Source of the DNA: Streptomyces sp. RFCAC02
GTDB taxonomy: Bacteria; Actinomycetota; Actinomycetes; Streptomycetales; Streptomycetaceae
Reading direction: 5' to 3'
Length of the DNA: 64,000 nucleotides
NCBI RefSeq assembly: GCF_004193175.1
Contig: NZ_SAUH01000001.1
Location: forward strand, 3,805,001-3,869,000
Below are positions 52,484 through 60,729 of the stretch, one piece after another. Each line of letters starts with the position of its first letter. Position 1 is the first letter of the stretch. The position numbers and the translations under genes are program-made. The notes under the pieces are model-generated. The model saw only the letters and a program-made list of their open reading frames with translations, was not told the DNA's origin and did no database searches.

Positions 52484-53068
52484 TCAGGAGGCGGCGGGCA
52501 GCAGCGGCGTATAGGGGGAGACGAAGACGATCTCGGGCTCCTCGCCGTCGTCGTAGCCGGCGGTGCGCAGCAGCGTGAACTGGAAGCCCTTCACGCCCGG
52601 CCGGCCGGCACGTTCGATCTCCGCGCGCAGGAAGCCGCAGAGGATGCGGTACGCCGGGGTCCGCGTGGCCGCGGCGAAGCCCTTGTCGAGGAAGTGCAGG
52701 ACCTCGGTGCCGAGGTCGAAGACGGCCTTCTCCGGCCGCCGCCCCGGGAACCACACGATCTGGTGCGGCCTGCGCCCGGCGATCACCTCGACCGGCTCCC
52801 ACGGCGAGGTCTCCCCGGCCGTGTCCAGCGTGCGGTAGTGGAACTGGTAGTCGTGCTGCGCGGGACTGGGCGCGAAGAAGCGCCAGTTCGGCAGCAGCGC
52901 GGAGAACGTGTCCAGCCGCGACACACGGCTGAACGCCTGGTTCGGGTGCTGCGCGCACACCGTGCCCAGCAGGGCCAGGCCGGCGGCGACACGCGCGGCG
53001 CCCCCGGGGCCGGTGAACTGCCGGGCCAGACGGGCACGCGCGGCGAGCAGCGGACGTACGGCGCTCAT
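52484..53068 (-). CDS. Small HTTM-associated protein of the peptide cluster
   Basis: The 194-residue protein has one probable N-terminal membrane span (AARVAAGLALLGTVCAQ) and an extramembrane domain with ALLPNWRFFAPSPAQHDYQF and PHQIVWFPGRRPEKAVFD. The NWRFFAPxPxxHDY pattern accompanies HTTM (vitamin K carboxylase-like) proteins in streptomycete clusters. It starts 5 bases after the large HTTM-hydrolase gene, so the two probably form a complex. In linaridin clusters, paired membrane proteins of this kind are thought to carry out the core modification. I could not establish which named family it belongs to. Confidence 0.78.
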   Translation of the reverse strand: MSAVRPLLAARARLARQFTGPGGAARVAAGLALLGTVCAQHPNQAFSRVSRLDTFSALLPNWRFFAPSPAQHDYQFHYRTLDTAGETSPWEPVEVIAGRRPHQIVWFPGRRPEKAVFDLGTEVLHFLDKGFAAATRTPAYRILCGFLRAEIERAGRPGVKGFQFTLLRTAGYDDGEEPEIVFVSPYTPLLPAAS

Positions 53069-53073
53069 CACGG

Positions 53074-54957
53074 TCACGGCTCCCTCGGCGCTGCGGCGGT
53101 ACGGACGGACCGCGCGGTCTCGGCCAGGAACTCCCGCAGGTGCCGGACGGCCTCCGCGGCGAGGCGCGGGTCCGTCAGCAGCCCGTCGTGGTCGGCGCCC
53201 TCGACGACGACGGTGCGCACGATCCGGCCGGGCGCCCGGTGGGCGTCGGCGATCTCGCGGTGCATGAGGAGCTGTTCCGGGTCGCGGTCCACGGTGTGCT
53301 GCGCCGACACGACCAGCGCGTGCGCGTCGACGGGCCGCAGCGCGCCCTCGTGTCCCAGGAACTCGGCCTCCGCCGCCCGCCACTCCCGCAGCGCCGCGCG
53401 CCACAGCCGCGCGTCGGCGTACTCCGCCATCGCCCGGCGGCGCAGCGCGGCCGGCAGGTTCTCCAGCCACTCGGGCCGCGCGAGCAGCGCGCCGAGGCCC
53501 GCGCGGAGCGAGACGGTGAACGTCCGCAGCGCGGCGCCGACGTGCTCGGCGGTCTCGTGCTGCTGGTGCGAGCGGTTCAGTTCCGCCGGGTGGGAGCTGT
53601 CGAGGTAGACGACGGCGTGCAGCCGCCCGCCGAGCCGCGGGGCGGCGCGCCGCGCGATCTCGCCGCCGAGGGAGTGTCCGACGAGGACGACCCGCCGCCC
53701 CGCCGGCACGCACGCCGCGACCAGGTCGACGAGGTCGTCGGCCGACTCGCCCAGCGTGTACGCGTGCCGGGCGCGGCGCCGGCTCGGTCCGTACCCGGCG
53801 CGGCTGTAGAGCAGCCAGTCCTGGTCGCCGCCCTCGCGCGCGGCCCGGACGTACCAGCCGAAGTGCGCGGGCGTGGCGGCGAGGCCGTGGACGTGCACCA
53901 GTACGGGGTCCGTGCGGTCGGGGCGGATCACGCCCTCGTGGGCCAGCTCGTTGCCGTGGCGGGTCGTCACCGTGGCGCCGCCGCGCGTGTCGGTGGCGCG
54001 CAGGCGGCGCGCGACGGCCAGCGCGCCGGCGGCGACGGCCCCGGCTGCGGCGAGGGCACCGGTGACGGCCGGGAGCCGGTCGTCCCTGCCGGCGACCGCC
54101 GGATGGCTGCGCGGCGCGCTCGTGTAGGCCACCGCCGGGTGCATCGCGGTGAACGACGTCACGAACCTGCCGAGGCCCATCACGAAGCCGTTGGCGACGT
54201 GGAACGAAGCGGCGCTCGCCAGTACGGGACGGGCCAGCGCGCCGCCCTTCAGGTAGACGACGGGGAAGAGGCACTCCAGCGCGAGCACCCCGTGCGCGAC
54301 CGTGCGCGCCGTCCTGGGGTAGCGCTGCGTGAGCTGCCAGGCGTGCCGCTCGCCGTACGTCCTGGTGCGCATGACGCCGCCGAGCGCCGAACCGTTCCGC
54401 CAGTCCCGGCCGAGCAGTTTCACCCAGCCCGACACGGCGTAGGACAGGCTGGACTGGACCGCGACGTACCACAGCAGGGCGTCCCGCACCTGGGACGAGG
54501 ACGACAGGCGGGCCAGCCCGGTCGCGGTCTGCACGAGGCCGGACGCCTGGTCGGAACCGTCCGTGCCGTAGCGGTGCGTGGGATAGAGGAGGGCGCCCGA
54601 CAGCCCGAGGAACAGGTTCGCGGCCCCACGCACGCGGCTGTTGCCGGGGAGCAGCAGCGCGGCACTGGCAGCGATCCGGCCGTAGTGCAGGGCGCGGGTG
54701 GTTCCGGGGCGTGCGGTGAGGTCGAGGACCGTGCGCAGGGGCCGGCTGCGGGCGGCGTACGCCTCCCGGGCGATGGCCCAGTGGTTGAGGCCGCCGGGCC
54801 GGGTGTGGCGGCGGTTGGCCAGGTGCTCCAGGCTGCTCACGAGGGAGGTGGCCGCGGCAAGCCGCTCGGAGGCGCCCAGGGCCTGGGAACGGGTGAGGGG
54901 GATCGGACCGGACAGCGCGGACAGGCGCGCGCGGGGCGGGACGAGGGGCGGTTTCAT
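53074..54957 (-). CDS. HTTM domain fused to an alpha/beta-hydrolase
   Basis: The 627-residue protein has an N-terminal membrane part (about residues 60-320) with several spans and the HTTM/vitamin K-dependent-carboxylase-like features LLWYVAVQSSLSYAVSGWVK, GSALGGVMRTRTYG and VLALECLFPVVYL. A C-terminal alpha/beta-hydrolase domain runs from about residue 350, with HVHGLAATPAHFG, the nucleophile S429 in VGHSLGGEIA, VVYLDSSHPAELNR and the histidine in VVEGADHDGLLTD. The hydrolase residues appear intact. It is the first large gene after the three precursor genes. Known linaridin clusters carry membrane proteins and an alpha/beta-hydrolase, sometimes as one chain, the hydrolase being proposed as the leader peptidase. 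That comparison is from memory. Confidence 0.82.
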   Translation of the reverse strand: MKPPLVPPRARLSALSGPIPLTRSQALGASERLAAATSLVSSLEHLANRRHTRPGGLNHWAIAREAYAARSRPLRTVLDLTARPGTTRALHYGRIAASAALLLPGNSRVRGAANLFLGLSGALLYPTHRYGTDGSDQASGLVQTATGLARLSSSSQVRDALLWYVAVQSSLSYAVSGWVKLLGRDWRNGSALGGVMRTRTYGERHAWQLTQRYPRTARTVAHGVLALECLFPVVYLKGGALARPVLASAASFHVANGFVMGLGRFVTSFTAMHPAVAYTSAPRSHPAVAGRDDRLPAVTGALAAAGAVAAGALAVARRLRATDTRGGATVTTRHGNELAHEGVIRPDRTDPVLVHVHGLAATPAHFGWYVRAAREGGDQDWLLYSRAGYGPSRRRARHAYTLGESADDLVDLVAACVPAGRRVVLVGHSLGGEIARRAAPRLGGRLHAVVYLDSSHPAELNRSHQQHETAEHVGAALRTFTVSLRAGLGALLARPEWLENLPAALRRRAMAEYADARLWRAALREWRAAEAEFLGHEGALRPVDAHALVVSAQHTVDRDPEQLLMHREIADAHRAPGRIVRTVVVEGADHDGLLTDPRLAAEAVRHLREFLAETARSVRTAAAPREP

Positions 54958-55043
54958 GGCGGTCTCCTGGGCGGGACGGCGGTACCGGGCGGACGCGGGG
55001 CCGGCCGGCCGCGGTGGTGCGGCGGCCGGCCGGCCTGTCGCGG

Positions 55044-55244
55044 TCAGGAGGCCGGGCGGAGCGGGCCGCCGGAGCGGCCGGCCTCGAAGGCGTTGAGCAT
55101 CGCGTAGCCGATGGCGACGCCCGCGAGCACGGCGGGCGTGGACATGATCGGCTTGGCGGCCATGGTGATCCGGCCGTCCGGGTCGTCGACGGCGATGTCC
55201 GCCAGCAGGGCGGACCGGTTCAGGTGGGCGGTCTCTCGGGACAC
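55044..55244 (-). CDS. Linaridin-like precursor peptide 3
   Basis: The 66-residue peptide starts at GTG 55244 with a GGAGG site 8 bases upstream. The leader is acidic (LLADIAVDDPDG). It contains the linaridin motif PxxxTP as PIMSTP at 32-37, then a hydrophobic tail, AVLAGVAIGYAMLNAFEAGR, and ends GGPLRPAS. The tail has no Thr and only two Ser. It is the closest of the three precursors to the HTTM-hydrolase gene. Confidence 0.75.
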   Translation of the reverse strand: MSRETAHLNRSALLADIAVDDPDGRITMAAKPIMSTPAVLAGVAIGYAMLNAFEAGRSGGPLRPAS

Positions 55245-55282
55245 GGTGCGTACCTCCGGTGTCTTGGGTCGGGCGGCGCGGC

Positions 55283-55477
55283 TCAGTTCTCGACCGGCCG
55301 GGTGTCGCCGATGGCGGTGGCGAACGCGTAGCCGCCGGCGAAGCCGGCGACGAGGACGATGGCCAGCGTCGGCGTGGCGAGTACGGGCCGCGCGCCGCCG
55401 GGGGCTGACCCGGCGGAGTCCTCCCGCAGGTCGGCGACGGAGTCGAGGACGGCGGCGACGGTCGTGGGTGCGGTCAT
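55283..55477 (-). CDS. Linaridin-like precursor peptide 2
   Basis: The 64-residue peptide starts at ATG 55477, with GGGGAAGG upstream. The leader contains AVLDSVADLREDSAGS. The motif PVLATP is at 31-36, followed by TLAIVLVAGFAGGYAFATAI and the C-terminal GDTRPVEN. The last five residues are shared with peptide 1. Three Thr are present after the motif, more than in the others. Confidence 0.78.
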   Translation of the reverse strand: MTAPTTVAAVLDSVADLREDSAGSAPGGARPVLATPTLAIVLVAGFAGGYAFATAIGDTRPVEN

Positions 55478-55495
55478 GGCGGGTCCTTCCCCTGG

Positions 55496-55684
55496 TCAGT
55501 TCTCGACGGGCCGCAGCTCGCCGGCGATGCGGCCGGCGGCGTAGGCGATGACGATGGCGCCGGCGGCCCCGACGATCACCGGGGTGGCGGCCACCGGCAG
55601 TGCACCCCGGGCGACACGTCCCTCGGCGCACTCGTCGAGCGGCCCTCCGGTGCCGGCGTTCCGGGCGAGGATCTTCTCGGTCAC
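55496..55684 (-). CDS. Linaridin-like precursor peptide 1
   Basis: The 62-residue peptide starts at GTG 55684 with GGAAGGGAA upstream. The leader includes GGPLDECAEGRVARG with a single Cys. The motif PVAATP is at 30-35, followed by VIVGAAGAIVIAYAAGRIAG and ELRPVEN. No Ser or Thr follows the motif, so no dehydrated residue can form beyond it. It is the first gene of the operon and is divergent from the MarR gene. Confidence 0.77.
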   Translation of the reverse strand: MTEKILARNAGTGGPLDECAEGRVARGALPVAATPVIVGAAGAIVIAYAAGRIAGELRPVEN

Positions 55685-55830
55685 GGAGCACTTCCCTTCC
55701 TGCGCGTTGCGGTCTCCGTGGGGGGCTCCCCCCGCTACGGAACGATGCCGACGAGTCCCGCGCGGTCGTAGGGGCCGGGAGCGGCATGACGCTGCAATCC
55801 GCCGACAGGAAGCTGCCACCGCCACTTGCG

Positions 55831-55884
55831 TTAGTCCGACCAACGATCTATCGTCGTGTCCGTCAAGGACGTTGGTCGGACTAA
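55831..55884. promoter_or_regulatory. Paired MarR-type operators
   Basis: TTAGTCCGACCAACG at 55831-55845 is repeated in perfect inverted form at 55870-55884. Each arm contains the dyad TTnGTC-n-GACnAA, so each is itself an operator-like palindrome. For the MarR gene, TTGCGT (55826) and TATCGT (55849), 17 bases apart, could be the -35 and -10 boxes. The first operator lies within this promoter and the second about 15 bases before the MarR start. Confidence 0.75.
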
Positions 55885-55899
55885 TGATTGGACGGCATC

Positions 55900-56334
55900 A
55901 TGGACGGCATGCCCTTCGGCTCGCGGCTCATCGGCCAGACCGAGAAGGCCCTCAACGCGATCCTCACCCGGCACCTCGCGGACACCGGCCTCACCGAGGC
56001 GCAGTGGGTCACCCTCACGCTGCTCGTGAACGGCGAGCGCACCGGCACCGCCGATGCCTTCACCGCGCACGCCGCCGGCATACGGAAGGTCGCCCCGGAC
56101 GACGCGCGCGCCCGCCTCGGCGAGCTCACCGCGGCCGGCCATGCGCACGAGACACCGGCCGGCGCGGTGGCGGCGACCGAGCAGGGGAAAGCAGAGTTCG
56201 CCCGCGTCCGCGCCGCCACGACGGAGATCACCGGACGCCTGTGGGGCGACTTGTCCGAAGCGGACCTGGCGGCGGCCGGCCGTGTCCTCAACACGGTCCT
56301 CGCCCGGGCCGACGACGCCCTGCAGGCCGCCTGA
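55900..56334 (+). CDS. MarR family transcriptional regulator
   Basis: The 144-residue protein has the MarR winged-helix layout: GQTEKALNAILTRHLADTGL, then TEAQWVTLTLLVNGERT, a recognition region (AGIRKVAPDDARARLGELTA), a wing (GHAHETPAGAVAATEQGK) and C-terminal dimer helices. I chose ATG 55900; TTG 55888 and ATG 55909 are also possible. Two operator-like palindromes lie in its promoter, so it is probably autoregulated and may control the divergent peptide operon, whose first gene starts about 215 bases away. Confidence 0.87.
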   Translation: MDGMPFGSRLIGQTEKALNAILTRHLADTGLTEAQWVTLTLLVNGERTGTADAFTAHAAGIRKVAPDDARARLGELTAAGHAHETPAGAVAATEQGKAEFARVRAATTEITGRLWGDLSEADLAAAGRVLNTVLARADDALQAA

Positions 56335-56368
56335 CCCCGGCACCGGGACCGGGCGGCCGGCAGGACCG

Positions 56369-57598
56369 CTACCGCGCGGCCAGCGCCTCCGTCGGCGACA
56401 GCCGGGCCGCGCGCAGGGCCGGGTACAGCCCGGCCAGGGCGCCGATGACCAGCGTGGCGGCGAGACCACCGAGCGCGGCGGTCGGCGACACGACGGTCGG
56501 GAAGCCCTGCGACAGCGCGTAACCGGCGGTGGCCGCGGTTCCGAGCACCACCCCGCCGGCCGCGCCGAGCGCGGACAGCAGCAGCGACTCCGCGAGGAAC
56601 TGGGTGCGGATCTGGCCGCGCGTGGCGCCGAGCGAGCGCCGCAGCCCGATCTCACCGCGGCGCTCCAGCACCGAGATCACCATCGTGTTGGCCACCCCGA
56701 CCCCGCCGACGAGCAGCGCCACCCCGCCGATGCCGAGCAGCAGCCGGGTGAACGCCTCGCCCGCCGCCCGCCGCGCCACCAGGGCGTCGGACGGCCGGGA
56801 GACCCGTACCTCCCCGGGCGACTCGGGGTTCGCCGTCGCCCCGAGCACCGCTTGGACGTCCTCGACCGCGTCGTCCGCCGTGCGGGTCCAGATGGTCGTC
56901 GGGTGCCCGTCGAAGCCGAGACGCTCCTCGGCCACCGGCCAGCCGACCAGGGCCGCCGTGTCCAGCTCGGGGGCCAGCGGCGCCGGTTCGAGGATGCCGA
57001 CGACCGTGAACCACTCGCCGCCGACCAGCACCCGGACCCCCGAGGCGGCGTCGGTGATGCCGAGCCGTTCCGCCGCCGTCGCGCCGAGCACCACGGCCGG
57101 GTAGCCGGCGGTGGCCTCGTTGAGCCACGTGCCGGCGCGGACCCGGGCACCCGTCGTGGCCGGCAGGCTCACGCGGGCGGCGACGGTGGTGATGCCGCCG
57201 GTCTCCGCCTCCGCGATCCGGTCCGTGCGGTACACGGCAGCGTCCGCGACCACGCCGGTGGCGGACACCGACCGCACCGGCCCGACGCGCCCGATCATCT
57301 CCTCGGCCGTGTCGGGGAGGACGGCCGTGCCGCCCGTCATCGTGCTGCCGGGGGATACCGTCAGCAGATTCGTGCCGAGCGAGGCCAGGGTCCGGTCCAG
57401 ATCCGCCCTGGACGACGCCGAGATGCCCACCACCGCGACCATCGCCGCGATGCCGATGGCGATGCCGAGCGCGGAGAGGAACGTGCGCAGCGGTCGCGTC
57501 CGCAGCCCGGTCATGCCCGCCACGACGACGTCCCGCGGCCGCATCCCGGCCGGACGCAGAGCGGGGGAGGCGTCCCCGGGCGCCGCGCCGCCGGTCAC
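56369..57598 (-). CDS. MacB-like ABC transporter permease
   Basis: The 409-residue permease has an N-terminal span with [20 protein letters not shown] (the MacB signature), an extracytoplasmic domain of about 220 residues, and three C-terminal spans including the FtsX block [38 protein letters not shown]. It overlaps the ATPase stop by 4 bases. With the ATPase and adaptor it forms a MacAB-type tripartite-like exporter, as known in Gram-positive bacteria without an outer-membrane channel. Confidence 0.92.
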   Translation of the reverse strand: MTGGAAPGDASPALRPAGMRPRDVVVAGMTGLRTRPLRTFLSALGIAIGIAAMVAVVGISASSRADLDRTLASLGTNLLTVSPGSTMTGGTAVLPDTAEEMIGRVGPVRSVSATGVVADAAVYRTDRIAEAETGGITTVAARVSLPATTGARVRAGTWLNEATAGYPAVVLGATAAERLGITDAASGVRVLVGGEWFTVVGILEPAPLAPELDTAALVGWPVAEERLGFDGHPTTIWTRTADDAVEDVQAVLGATANPESPGEVRVSRPSDALVARRAAGEAFTRLLLGIGGVALLVGGVGVANTMVISVLERRGEIGLRRSLGATRGQIRTQFLAESLLLSALGAAGGVVLGTAATAGYALSQGFPTVVSPTAALGGLAATLVIGALAGLYPALRAARLSPTEALAAR

Positions 57599-58272
57599 CG
57601 GTCCACCGCCACGGCGGAGTCCGCGACCAGCCGGCCGTCGCGCAGCAGCACCCGCCGGGGCAGCGCGTCGGCGATCTCCCGGTCGTGCGTGATGATCACC
57701 ACGGTGGCGCCCTCGGCGTTCAGCTCGCGCAGCAGCCGCATCACCCCCGCGCCGGACACCGAGTCCAGGGCGCCGGTCGGCTCGTCCGCGAGCAGCAGCG
57801 CGGGGGCGCCCGAGACCGCCCGCGCGATGGCGACACGCTGCCGCTCGCCGCCGGACAGCTCGTGCGGCCGGTGGCCGAGGCGGTGCCCGAGACCGACGCG
57901 TTCGAGCGCCGCCGCCGCACGCCGCCGGCGCTCCGCGACCCGGAGCCCGGAGTAGAGCAGCCCGTCGGCCACGTTGTCCACGGCCGCCGTACCGGGGGCG
58001 AGGTGGAAGTGCTGGAAGACGAAGCCGATGTGGCGCGCCCGCAGCGCGGAGAGCTGCGCGTCCGGGAGCCGGCCGACCTCGTGTCCCGCGATCCGCAGCC
58101 GGCCGGCCGTCAGCCGGTCCAGGGTGCCGAGCACGTGCAGCATGGTCGACTTGCCGGAGCCGGAGGGCCCCACGACGGCGACGAGCTCCCCGGCGTCGAC
58201 GCTCAGGTTCACGCGGTCGAGCGCGGTGACGCCGCCCGCGTACGTCTTGGTCGCGTCGGTCAGTTCGATCAC
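57595..58272 (-). CDS. MacB/LolD-type ABC transporter ATPase
   Basis: The 225-residue ATPase has Walker [13 protein letters not shown]-loop [11 protein letters not shown], signature [15 protein letters not shown], Walker [13 protein letters not shown] and switch histidine IITHD. It is coupled by 4-base overlaps to both the adaptor and the permease genes. It powers the MacAB-like exporter. Confidence 0.94.
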   Translation of the reverse strand: MIELTDATKTYAGGVTALDRVNLSVDAGELVAVVGPSGSGKSTMLHVLGTLDRLTAGRLRIAGHEVGRLPDAQLSALRARHIGFVFQHFHLAPGTAAVDNVADGLLYSGLRVAERRRRAAAALERVGLGHRLGHRPHELSGGERQRVAIARAVSGAPALLLADEPTGALDSVSGAGVMRLLRELNAEGATVVIITHDREIADALPRRVLLRDGRLVADSAVAVDR

Positions 58273-59339
58273 GCCGGCATCCCCACCGTCATGCCCTCGG
58301 TGATGCCGTCGCCGGAGATCTCCACCCGGCCGTCACTGAACAGGCCGGCATCGACGGGCACGTAGCGTGTCGTCTCCCCCTCGACCACCTCGACGCCGAA
58401 CCCGCCGTCGGCCAGCGCCAGCAGCGCGGCCACCGGCACGGTGAGCACGTCCTCGCGCTCGCCCGCGGTGAACTCGACGTGGACGGCCGCGCGGGCCCAG
58501 TCGGCCGCCGCCTCCTGGGCCTCGTCGCCGTCCAGCCCGACCACGGCCTCGATCACCGTACGCATGTCCTGGCCGTCCTCACCGGCCCTGATCTCCATGG
58601 TGACGGCCGTGACGGTCCCCGGCTGCACGCTGTCGTCCGGCAGCCGGACACCGACCTCGACGCCCTCCGCTACCAGGCGCTGGTCCGACACGTCCAGCTC
58701 GACGGTGACGGCCCGTCCGGTACCGGTGACGGCCAGCACCGCCGCGTCGGGCGTCACCGGGTCGCCCGTGGCCGCCTCCAGGCTGTCCACCCGCACCGGC
58801 CCGGACAGGAAGGCCACCCGGCCCAGCTCCAGCGTGCCGGTCAGGGGCAGCCCGAGGTCCTCCTGCCACTCCCGTACGGCGACGGCCGTCGCGTCGGTGA
58901 ACTCGTCGTCCACCGTGAAGCCGGTGTAGCCGAGTTCGTCGAGGTTCTCCTCCAGTTGCGCCACGTCGGGACCCGTCGTGCCCACCGCGAGGTCCCGGTA
59001 GGCGGGCGTGCCGCCGTACAGCAGGACCACCGGCCGTCCGTCCACCTCGAAGAGCGCCTCACCGCGGCCGATCTCCGCGTCGGCCGCCGGGAGCGCCGTG
59101 ACCGTGCCGGCCAGCCGGCTGCCGACCGTCGTGGCCGGGCCGTGGCCGAGGAGGCCGTCCGCGGTGGTCACGTCGACCAGGGTCTGCCGGGTCACCTCGG
59201 CGGTCTCGGACGGCAGCGCGTCGGCCGCCGCCTCCGTGCCGCCGCCCCGGGCGCGGTCCAGGGCGAGGAAGACGCCGCCGGCGGCCACCAGGACGGCCGT
59301 GGCGAGGGCGATGCGGCGCCCGGCCCGTGCGCGCGTCAC
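58269..59339 (-). CDS. Periplasmic-adaptor-like protein (HlyD/MacA type) with a peptidoglycan-binding domain
   Basis: The 356-residue protein has an N-terminal membrane anchor ([20 protein letters not shown]), a barrel-sandwich region ([35 protein letters not shown]), and an inserted PG_binding_1-like domain ([39 protein letters not shown]). The C-terminal part has [20 protein letters not shown]. It connects the exporter to the cell wall side. The GTG start overlaps the lipoprotein stop by 4 bases. Confidence 0.9.
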   Translation of the reverse strand: MTRARAGRRIALATAVLVAAGGVFLALDRARGGGTEAAADALPSETAEVTRQTLVDVTTADGLLGHGPATTVGSRLAGTVTALPAADAEIGRGEALFEVDGRPVVLLYGGTPAYRDLAVGTTGPDVAQLEENLDELGYTGFTVDDEFTDATAVAVREWQEDLGLPLTGTLELGRVAFLSGPVRVDSLEAATGDPVTPDAAVLAVTGTGRAVTVELDVSDQRLVAEGVEVGVRLPDDSVQPGTVTAVTMEIRAGEDGQDMRTVIEAVVGLDGDEAQEAAADWARAAVHVEFTAGEREDVLTVPVAALLALADGGFGVEVVEGETTRYVPVDAGLFSDGRVEISGDGITEGMTVGMPA

Positions 59340-59896
59340 GCGTTCCCCCCGGAGGGTCCGACCTCGTCGCTGCGCTGGGCGCCGTCCGGCAGAAGCCGCT
59401 GGCACGCCTCGTCGGCCGCCGCGTAGTCCGGATCGGACATGACGGCGCCGTCGAGCGAGATCCCGCCGGACTGCGGGTCGGGGAAGTCGTCCACGCCGTT
59501 CTCCCGCATGCATTCCGCGAACTGCAGCATGTACTCCTGTGCCTCCGGCGGCGGTTCCTCGCCCGCCGGCCCGCTCACCGCCGGGTCGTACTCCCGGCAC
59601 GCCTCCGTGGCCGCGTCCACGGTGCCCTGGTCGAGTCCCAGCGCGTCCGCGTCCACGTCGAGGCCGCCTCCGGGCTGCGGGTCCTCCACCTCGACCCCGT
59701 GTTCCCGCAGGCATTCCGCGAACCTCTGGGCCATCTCGTCCGGGTCCAGGTCCTCGGTCTCCGCCGAGCCGCCGCCCGTGCCACCGTTCTCGGCCGACGC
59801 CACCTCGACGCCGCTCCCGCCGCTGTCACAGCCCGTCAGGGCCAGTGCCCAGATCAGGGGCAGCACCGCCAGCGCCCCACGCCGTCCTGCGCGCAT
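59336..59896 (-). CDS. Lipoprotein with two similar cysteine motifs
   Basis: The 186-residue protein has a lipoprotein signal, LAVLPLIWALALTGC, with lipidated C23. The mature part has two related blocks, QRFAECLREHGVEVEDPQPG and LQFAECMRENGVDDFPDPQ, each with FAEC-x-R-E-x-GV and a DPQ-G turn, plus two more conserved cysteines (TEACREY and DEACQRL). Each block and its following EAC probably forms a disulfide. This family accompanies MacAB-like operons in actinobacteria. It is the first gene of the operon and divergent from the response regulator. Confidence 0.87.
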   Translation of the reverse strand: MRAGRRGALAVLPLIWALALTGCDSGGSGVEVASAENGGTGGGSAETEDLDPDEMAQRFAECLREHGVEVEDPQPGGGLDVDADALGLDQGTVDAATEACREYDPAVSGPAGEEPPPEAQEYMLQFAECMRENGVDDFPDPQSGGISLDGAVMSDPDYAAADEACQRLLPDGAQRSDEVGPSGGNA

Positions 59897-60058
59897 CGTC
59901 AGGTCTCCTTGTCCGTTCCGCTGCGCCCTGCTGGACGCCGCGGGACCGACGAAACCCGGCGGGGGGCTTCCACAGGGTTTCCATACGCGACGGAAACACC
60001 GGCCCGGCAACAATGTCCGCGACGGAACGCCACGCGGGAGAGAGACGGGGACACGGGG

Positions 60059-60715
60059 ATGCGGGTGCTGGTGGTGGAGGACGATCCCCTGCTCGCGACG
60101 ACGATCGCCCGCTGGCTGCGGCGCGAGGCACACGCCGTCGACATCGCCCACGACGGCGCCTCGGCCCTGGAGCGCGCCACGGTCAACGACTACGACGTGC
60201 TCGTCCTGGACCGCGACCTGCCCGTGGTGCACGGCGACGACGTCTGCCGGCGGCTCGTCGCCACCGGCGGCACCGCCCGCGTGCTCATGCTCACGGCCGC
60301 CGCCGAGGTCACCGACCGCGTGGCGGGCCTCGGCCTGGGCGCGGACGACTACCTCACCAAGCCGTTCGCCTTCCCCGAGCTCGCCGCCCGCATCGTCGCC
60401 CTGGGCCGCCGTACGCGCCCCGCCGTCCCGCCGGTGCTGCGCCGGGCCGGCATCACCCTGGACCAGGCGCGCCGCGAGGTGTTCCGCGACAGGCGCTACA
60501 TACCGCTGTCGCGCAAGGAGTTCGCGGTCCTCGCCGAACTGATGCGCGCGGAGGGCGCCGCCGTGTCCACCGAACACCTGCTGGAGAAGGCATGGGACGA
60601 GCACGCCGACCCGTTCACCAGGGCCGTACGGCTCGCCGTCCTGAAGCTCCGCCGCAAACTGGGCGACCCGCCCGTGATCGAGACGGTGATCGGCGTCGGG
60701 TACCGCATCCCGTGA
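60059..60715 (+). CDS. OmpR-type response regulator
   Basis: The 218-residue regulator has a receiver domain (VLVVEDDPLLATTIARWLRR, acceptor D51 in LVLDRDLPVVHG, the lysine in DDYLTKPFAF) and a winged-helix domain ending in VIETVIGVGYRIP. It starts at ATG 60059, 162 bases from the divergent lipoprotein operon, and is followed by its kinase 14 bases later. It should regulate the MacAB-like exporter, as in many streptomycete cell-envelope stress systems. No binding repeat was picked out. Confidence 0.93.
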   Translation: MRVLVVEDDPLLATTIARWLRREAHAVDIAHDGASALERATVNDYDVLVLDRDLPVVHGDDVCRRLVATGGTARVLMLTAAAEVTDRVAGLGLGADDYLTKPFAFPELAARIVALGRRTRPAVPPVLRRAGITLDQARREVFRDRRYIPLSRKEFAVLAELMRAEGAAVSTEHLLEKAWDEHADPFTRAVRLAVLKLRRKLGDPPVIETVIGVGYRIP

Positions 60716-60729
60716 GGGGGCCGCGCCGC

